Shown one piece after another: positions 58,323-64,000 of a stretch of 64,000 nt of DNA. The DNA is taken from contig JAAVTG010000623.1 of the NCBI GenBank assembly GCA_011947345.1, positions 186,001 to 250,000 of the forward strand. The letters are read 5' to 3'. The stretch comes from Phytophthora quininea. Taxonomy: Eukaryota > Oomycota > Peronosporomycetes > Peronosporales > Peronosporaceae. A program made the translations under genes and the position numbers. Position 1 is the stretch's first letter. Each line of letters starts with the position of its first letter. The notes beneath the pieces are model-generated. The model did not search any database and was not told the DNA's origin. It worked only from the letters and a program-made list of their open reading frames with translations.

Positions 58323-58967
58323 TTAAATGACGCCGACTTGCCAATGTCGCTGCGAGCAGCTTGTAAACTGCCGCAAAGACACTGAGGCTGCTTGGCCGGA
58401 ACAAACCAAACACCGATCGCCGGCAATTTGCTCTGGGGACTCCTGCATCTCCAGACGCCGATCTTCGTCCGCTTGCCGCTCCAAAACGGGCTGCATTGAA
58501 GTCCAAATCTTCAAGACTGAGCGCTGATCGCGACGCTGATCATCGTCGTCGGCCCGCGCCAACAAGTCGGCGACACCCGCCAACCAAGCACGGGGCGACG
58601 CTAGGCGCGCAATGCATTGCACAGCGCTTGCTGGACGGCAAAGGAGCGAGACCTCTCCGCGAGGATTTTAAATCGTCCACGTTGACGGTGACGGTGGAGT
58701 CGTGCTCCTTCCGCTCGTAGGTGGCGCGGATCGCCACGCACTGGATCTGGTTGAGCGAGACGGCGGACTTGGCGCCGCTGGAGAGCTGGCACAGCTGGCG
58801 GCCCAGGTCGGTGTCCAGGCTGCGGCGCTCCGAGTCCTCTTCGCTGCTGCTGCGGGTTCCATTGCCGGTCGGCTGCATTGTCTTAAGCTCTTTGGTACCA
58901 CGGACCGACTGCCGTTCAATGGCAGCGCGGCTTCATCATCGGCGTTCAGAGGCTCGTCCTCAAGCAC
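58323..58967 (-). CDS. Unknown protein, at least three frameshifts
   Basis: From ATG at 58967 (MLEDEPLNADDEAALPLNGS) the coding character moves through frames. It runs to SVVPKSL, then MQPTGNGTRSSSEEDSERRS and SLNQIQCVAIRATYERKEHD with STVTVNVDD, then FKILAERSRSFAVQQALCNA, then SPRAWLAGVADLLARADDDD to LEMQESPEQIAGDRCLVC. Each junction needs one extra base (near 58882, 58672 and 58608), the same pattern as elsewhere in the window. VAIRATYERKEHDSTVTVNV vaguely resembles a PX-domain start, but I would not assign it. The C-terminal end is uncertain between three frames. Head to head with the Fanzor gene, 158 bp between starts. Confidence 0.45.
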
Positions 58968-59124
58968 ATCGACCGACTAAAGCAGACAAGGTTGAACGCA
59001 GCAATGGGGTTGATATCCTCGATCGTTTGCGATTGTGTTACAATCATTTAAAGACGTTGAAGTTGGTAGTATAATCACTCTTCACTTTGCAATTTACCGT
59101 CACACCAGCAAGCAAGGCGCAAGA

Positions 59125-61170
59125 ATGGAGCAAGACGTGGATCGATCTTCCGCTCGTGATTCTCGTCCAGACGTCGCTGAGCGGCTGCAGCGTAACAAGG
59201 GCCTCGACTTCTTTGTCATCAAGAAGACCATGCACCAGTTCTGCCGCAAGGAAGCTCGGACGCTGGCGTGGGATGAAGTTCTCCTCGACGTTAATCAGGC
59301 AGTCGCCGAAGCCTACCTGCTTGCAAGCTTTTATGTTCTACGGCAGCTGGAGAGCGGCAAGACACTGAGCATCATGGCCAAGGAGTTCTTCCAGACGTGC
59401 CTCAGCCTCGTCACCAACCGCGCCAGGACCAAGTTATCCCTGCAGCAGCGGTTCCAGCTGGAGCAAGGTCGTGCTGGCGCTCGCCGGTCTCCTCACTTCG
59501 CGGAAGCGGCCTTTCGGGCATGGCTTTCGACCAAAACCTTCTACGGTCAGCCACCAAACAAGTTTAATGCAGACCTGGAGATGGCTGGCTTTGACTTCAT
59601 GCAGCTACGTCGCACCACGGCTCCAATCGACGCAACTCATCTCAGCCCAGGATGGCTGACGACAGCAGCCACAGCGATGGCGACCAACACTCAGAACAGC
59701 GTCGCGGCGAACTTCGCCAAGCGGTTGCGACGGCATGCTCTGGAGACACTGGGGCTCGAGAAGGAGGAGGCCCACGCTTTGGTCGATGCGGTGTTCGCAG
59801 CCGACTACACTAGGAACGACCCCGTGGTCCAGAGTCTGCGTGCCAAGACTCCGCGGGTTCCTAGCGGCAAAATAAGCTGGAAACCGCATGAAATCGTGCC
59901 AGTGATGCATGGCTTCCTGAAGGAGATTAAGGCTGCCAACATTCAGAACGCCGACAACGACGAAGTTGATTAGCTTCGTGTCTACGGGTTGCTGCCGTCC
60001 AAAACGGCTTCGAGGCTTCGTACTTCACCATGGACTCCTGCGCGTTCCGAGGGCTTCTGAAACGGAGCCCCCACGTCGACCTGACCATGGCGGTGGAGCT
60101 CGGCCCACGAGACGTGGACAGTGCTTGCACTGGAAGAATGAGTCTCGGTGGAAAGAGCTCAGCGACCTGTGGTGGCGTCGTTTCTTCCGAATCGACGCAG
60201 TGGAGAAGGAGGAGAAGAGGACATTTTCAAGGGAGATCTCGACAGATGGATACGGCGTCTCCATCCACATGAGCTGCCCTACCAGAGGAAAGAAGAAACG
60301 AGCCAAAAACGGCGATCGAGCAGCGACGTGGCAGCCGACGCCACTACGTCGGACGTCCTGGGACCCAGGCTCTCCAAGACACCGAAGGGAAAGCTCACGG
60401 ACTACGACGTTGTGTGGGGTATTGATCTGGGCCGAACAGACTTCATCACAGCTACGAACAACCTTGGGAAGTCAGTGCGCTTTTGCACAACTGCATATCG
60501 TAGTGTCAGTGGGTTCATGTGCTCTAACCGCCGCTCCAAGAGCGAGATTGCCAAAGACACCGAGGTGCGCGACCTCCTTCGAGCCACGCCGACCAAGAAA
60601 ACGGCGAGCCTGTCGGTCTTCATGGAGCACATCAACTTTTTCATTGAGCATGGACGCAAGCTACTAACCTTTTTCTACAGGGCGATCTTCAGGAAGTTAA
60701 AGTTTCGCAGATACACGCAGAAGACCCGCCAGATCGACCGTGCGATCAACGAGATGGCGTCAAACAACAAAAAGACGATTATTGGCTTCGGTGATAGTGG
60801 TGCTGCTTGCAACTCCCACATCAAGAACTTTCCGGCCGGCCCTGTCAAAATGTTAGCCCGTTGTCTCGCAGCTCGATGTGAAGTCGTCGAAGTGGACGAG
60901 TTCAGGACCAGCTGTGTGCACTTTGACTGTGTATGCGCGGCGAAGATGACCAACCAGATCACCAAGCACGTCTTCCGCAACGAAAAAGAAAAAGTCGTGA
61001 AGGTGCACAAGGTCCTGCACTGCTTGATGAAGAGTGGGGGCTGCGGCTTGACCGTCGACCGGGACGTGAATGCGTCGAAAAACATTCTCAGCATCATCCT
61101 GCGGCAGCTACGAGGTGACCCGACACGGCCCGAGAGACTGAGACGCCAACCACGGTCGACTCACCAGTGA
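59125..61170 (+). pseudogene. Fanzor (eukaryotic TnpB-type RNA-guided nuclease), broken
   Basis: About 682 codons. The N-terminal lobe 59125-59970 (MEQDVDRSSARDSRPDVAER on) is open to a TAG at 59971. Coding character then continues as LRVYGLLPSK, NGFEASYFTMDSCAFRGLLK, CLHWKNESRWKELSDLWWRR and FSREISTDGYGVSIHM, with one base missing near 60001-60004 (A run), 60119-60122 and 60305-60309 (A run). The nuclease half is open from about 60310 to TGA 61168-61170. RuvC-I is VVWGIDLGRTDF (Asp codon 60424), FGDSG lies at RuvC-II, and the glutamate in EVDEFRTS (codon 60898) is the rearranged acidic residue of Fanzors. Zinc-ribbon cysteines are at 60913, 60928, 60934, 61021 and 61042, and RuvC-III is VDRDVNASKNIL (second Asp codon 61063). 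The frameshifts may be consensus errors; the TAG is the only in-frame nonsense codon. Type 1 versus 2 not assigned. Confidence 0.85.
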
Positions 61171-61709
61171 TCCCCGATCCATTTTATCCAGCCAGGCCAT
61201 CCATCAGGTGGTAACCTCAAGGAAGCAGGTCGTCTCGCAGCGTCGTCTGCAGGCATTGCTGGCCGCCGGTCCGACAACAACACCAAAACTGCAAAGAAAA
61301 GTAGTAGGAGCGGCATTAATTAATTATATCGTCTCGCTGCTTACAACCGCCACCGACAAGCGCTTTGCGCCCACTTCGCCCTGCACTAATGCGCACCGAC
61401 GCAGCAAGGAGGCTCAGCCTGCTGAGCCGCCGGGCAGCCATCGGTACCCGCTACTCTTTCCAATTGCCGGCATGCAGCGCTGCGAGCACATTCACCGCGC
61501 TGTCCTCGCAGTCAGATCCGATTCAAATGATAGCACGCAGCTCTCAAGCGTATTTCAAAGCGGTGAGGCGTCTAGACACCCGTGCGATGGCTATCAAAAA
61601 CTTGCATGGGTCCTTCCTTACAAGGGGCCATGCTCTAGGGGCTGACAACGCACCCGAATCAAAGCACCATGAAAGCAGTATAATAGCGCTTCAGGACTTT
61701 GCGGGGCAT
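61171..61709. other. Fanzor 3' flank, candidate guide-RNA and element end region
   Basis: 540 bp between the Fanzor stop and the pogo left end. In known Fanzor loci the guide RNA is encoded at or just past the 3' end of the gene and runs to the element terminus. I see GC-rich stretches capable of pairing (61230-61280) and an AT-rich ATTAATTAATTATAT at 61313-61328, but no defined terminus or repeat. The stretch from 61389 is also open as a possible truncated gene. Confidence 0.3.
61389..61709 (+). pseudogene. Possible 5' fragment of a mitochondrial-protein gene
   Basis: From ATG 61389 the frame reads MRTDAARRLSLLSRRAAIGT then YSFQLPACSAASTFTALSSQ and DTRAMAIKNLHGSFLTRGHA. The N-terminus is rich in Arg, Ser and Ala with few acids, as in a mitochondrial presequence. 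The frame runs into the pogo-like left terminal repeat at 61710, where coding resemblance ends. It may be the head of a gene cut off by the insertion, or chance. Confidence 0.25.
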
Positions 61710-62879
61710 AACGGATTTTACCGATTTGTGTACCTTCTCCCAACTGAACACAACCCGCCAAATCTGATTGAATTTGAGAGCGGCCGGGACCTATAGCACC
61801 TTCTTCAAATTGTATACCTTGGGCGTGGTCACTTGCAGGCCTCACGTCGATTTTTCCTGCACGTCACCCAGCAAAACGAAGTTATCTGCGCCACAAGTAT
61901 TCAATCCACCGTGTCTAGCAACCATTGCCCCGCACACCCCACCTTCCCTTCGTTTCTCCGCTCCAGACCACCATGCCTTGCTCCCGTGTAGCCAAGTTCA
62001 TGGCCGAGAAAAAGAGGTCGTGACGTGGATTGAACAAAATGGAGAAGTCCCAACCCGCGCCGCTACGTACTTCCAGAACGAGCGCGGCTGGAAGGTTTCT
62101 AGCGCCCAAGTACGCTACTGATGGAAGCAGAAAGAGTCGATCAAGAGCGCTCCTGTCAGCAGCCTGCACTTAAAGGGGCTGGCGCAAAGCCTCGCCTCGT
62201 CGAGGTGGAGGACATGATCTTCGATCGTGTGCTGTACCTCCGCTCGGAGAAGAAGAAGGTTACGAGAGACTTAATTGCAAGTACGCCTGGAAAGGCGATT
62301 GTTTGGGGCTCGATGCGTGCGCACACGTCCAAGGCCGTTAAGGCGCGAGCTGTGAAAAAGGACCTGCAGATGTTCGTCATTCCTGGCGGCTTGACGCCGT
62401 ATGTGTAGGCCGGCGACATCGGCATCTACAAGTCGTTCAAAGACAAGCTCTCGGTGATCATTGACGAGTGGAAATCGTCGGACCGTGTCGTGTACACGAA
62501 AGCTGTCAATCCAAAGCACCCACCTGTCGAGGATGTCGTCCAGTGGGTCCAAACGGCGTGGAAAGCCGTACCAGATAAAGTTGTGAGTCGTTCAGTTGCA
62601 GCAGCTGGATTTTCGCCAATCTATGAGGATTGGCACATCAATCGCCATGACGTGTATGGTGACCTGTTTTGCCGAAAGTGGGTTTCGCGTGATGAGGAGT
62701 CTGAAAGCGACGACGTTGGAGAAGAGCATCTGGAAAACATGGATGAGTTCACGATCTGGGACTCCGAGGCATCTGTGTAGTGAGAAGTGTAGTGCACCGT
62801 ATTCATTTTGTATTCCCTGAGTAGTGCTGATGGTTTTATAATGGATTAATATACGGTGCGTTATTTGGTAAAATCCGTT
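61710..62879 (+). mobile_element. Internally deleted pogo/Tigger-type DNA transposon
   Basis: The left end carries AACGGATTTTACC (61710-61722) and the right end its exact reverse complement GGTAAAATCCGTT (62867-62879); similarity continues inward (6 of the next 12 positions, ending ACC/GGT). Between them lies a broken pogo-type transposase. The element is about 1.17 kb, far shorter than full elements of this superfamily. A TA stands just outside the left end; no matching TA is obvious at the right. Confidence 0.65.
61973..62780 (+). pseudogene. pogo/Tigger-type transposase pseudogene
   Basis: MPCSRVAKFMAEK then, after a one-base loss near 62012-62016, EVVTWIEQNGEVPTRAATYF (helix-turn-helix region), SSAQVRY with a TGA in place of the following Trp (62119), KGAGAKPRLVEVEDMIFDRV after another lost base (G run 62175-62178), and then a large deletion of the catalytic core. 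IVWGSMRAHTSKAVKARAVK and VIPGGLTPYV are followed by TAG (62406) where family members have Gln, then AGDIGIYKSFKDKLSVIIDE and GFSPIYEDWHINRHDVYGDL to TAG 62778. The second catalytic Asp of 'WDSMRAH' is replaced by Gly. Clearly inactive. Confidence 0.8.
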
Positions 62880-64000
62880 TGTACTGTTTGCCCCAGGCAC
62901 TGGTCTGCGACCCCAATGACGATGCCAGCAATAACATCGGCCTCCGCTTCACTGTTCGAATGACAAGCAAAGAGATGGACTTGACCGACTAAGATGGCGT
63001 GCGTGGATCCCTCGCTACTATCGAAAATTCCCTATCGCTCGACTGAGCGGCATTTCACTTTCCAAAGCAATCATCCCGCGGCGAATGCTTCTTTCTCAAC
63101 ATTGACAGCTGCTGCTGGCTGGCTGAAAAGCACGCATATCCCGATGGGATCGTTCTGGCAAAGGTTGTTCGTCAAATATATCAAGTCAACATGTATCGGG
63201 GCTATTCCAAAGAATTCCGACGACTAACAGGACAGTTTTTAGAAACATGTTGATTGTACATCGCCAAGTGAGTAGTAATAAATGCCACCAACATGTATTC
63301 GCTTTTGTTTATGAGTGTACGACGTTATGAGCTGTTAAAGTGTTTGGATCCCGGCATTTTTTCTTTTCACGGCAACTAGCGTGAATGAATCCTCATTTAC
63401 CAACCTGTTGGAATATGACGTCGAACAATTCTTCACCTTGTTCGTTGGGGACAGGATCTCGAACATAATCGCAAGCTGTGAAATTCCCACTGTTTGACTT
63501 TCACGGAATCAACAGCACCAAGAACGACATCAGAGTTCCAACAGCGAGGCTTCTGTAGAAAATGGACATTCACTTATCACGATAAAACTTATGCATCTTG
63601 CGGCCAATATTCCGAATTGCACTCGATGTCAGCAGCTTCAGCTGCTGAAAAATCCCGCTGAGCGAAACGAATAACAAAAGTCTGCTTGAATGCACCAACA
63701 GGTATTTGGATGGGAGCAGGAATCATATTTGCCAAACTCCAGCTTAAGAAAGCGAGAAGGTCTCGGTAAAGACCAGCAAACAGCAACCTTTTTGTTGTTG
63801 CTATAGCCCGTTTCGAAGAAACAACAATTTTAATGCAGTCCGAGGTATCGATTCTCTTCATTGCTCCCTTGTCCAAGGTTTTGCTGCTTTTACTGGCAAA
63901 ACGAGACAACGTTGATATTGCTTCCGCCGATGGAATCCGTAGCATGTGAACTCATTCAGACACTTGTTATAATTGACGGTTTGGAAGACAACCGAAAAAA
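62880..64000. other. Right-end region without a supported gene
   Basis: 1.1 kb, AT-rich. A forward frame at 62994-63227 and a reverse frame at 63589-63945 (MLRIPSAEAISTLSRFASKS ... LFAGLYRDLLAFLSWSLANM) are open. The reverse one faintly resembles C-terminal parts of oomycete START-like proteins, but no firm call is possible. The window ends inside this sequence. Confidence 0.4.

Overview
The window looks like nuclear DNA of a Phytophthora-like oomycete (Peronosporales). The main reasons are a canonical six-cysteine elicitin (34342-34713), an oomycete-type START/FYVE protein, a TKL kinase with an N-terminal membrane segment, secreted GH7 and membrane-anchored GH5 glucanases, short GT-AG introns of about 56-82 bp, 16-nt initiator-like elements about 35 bp before start codons, and closely spaced genes interrupted by an AT-richer transposon graveyard. 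The species cannot be named from the sequence alone.

Layout. 1-7 kb: a DUF4833 protein, a coiled-coil protein, a 43-residue membrane protein divergent from a mitochondrial membrane protein, and two tandem copies of a large multi-spanning membrane protein. 7-25.5 kb: almost no host genes; degenerate MULE (two), Ty1/copia and Ty3/gypsy remnants and a zinc-finger protein with an in-frame amber codon. 25.6-30.3 kb: convergent signalling genes (START/FYVE protein and TKL kinase). 30.4-51.5 kb: dense housekeeping and secreted-protein block: COG4705-like membrane protein, ubiquitin-S27a, elicitin, LisH protein, RPL29, clathrin light chain, GH7 cellobiohydrolase, glucosidase II alpha, delta-9 desaturase, THUMPD1/Tan1, WDR18/Ipi3, a SNARE, S-adenosylhomocysteine hydrolase and an Eco1/ESCO acetyltransferase. 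51.6-56.7 kb: tandem GH5_9 exo-1,3-beta-glucanases with C-terminal anchors. 58-63 kb: a broken unknown gene, a Fanzor (eukaryotic TnpB-type RNA-guided nuclease), and an internally deleted pogo/Tigger transposon.

Most notable: (1) the Fanzor at 59125-61170, with RuvC-I Asp, the rearranged glutamate in VDEFRTS, RuvC-III Asp and zinc-ribbon cysteines all readable; (2) a window-wide pattern of single-base losses in short homopolymers, which breaks even indispensable genes (ubiquitin-S27a, SAHH, glucosidase II), so most frameshifts are probably consensus errors and not real pseudogenes; (3) an inverted, decayed copy of the promoter and 5' end of the LisH gene (36.3 kb), placed 9.3 kb away between near-identical 24-bp direct repeats.

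Functional themes: extracellular glucan and cellulose degradation or remodelling (GH7, two GH5_9), ER glycoprotein processing (glucosidase II), ribosome supply (S27a, RPL29, WDR18), tRNA modification (THUMPD1), methyl cycle (SAHH), membrane trafficking (clathrin light chain, SNARE), and host-facing secretion (elicitin).
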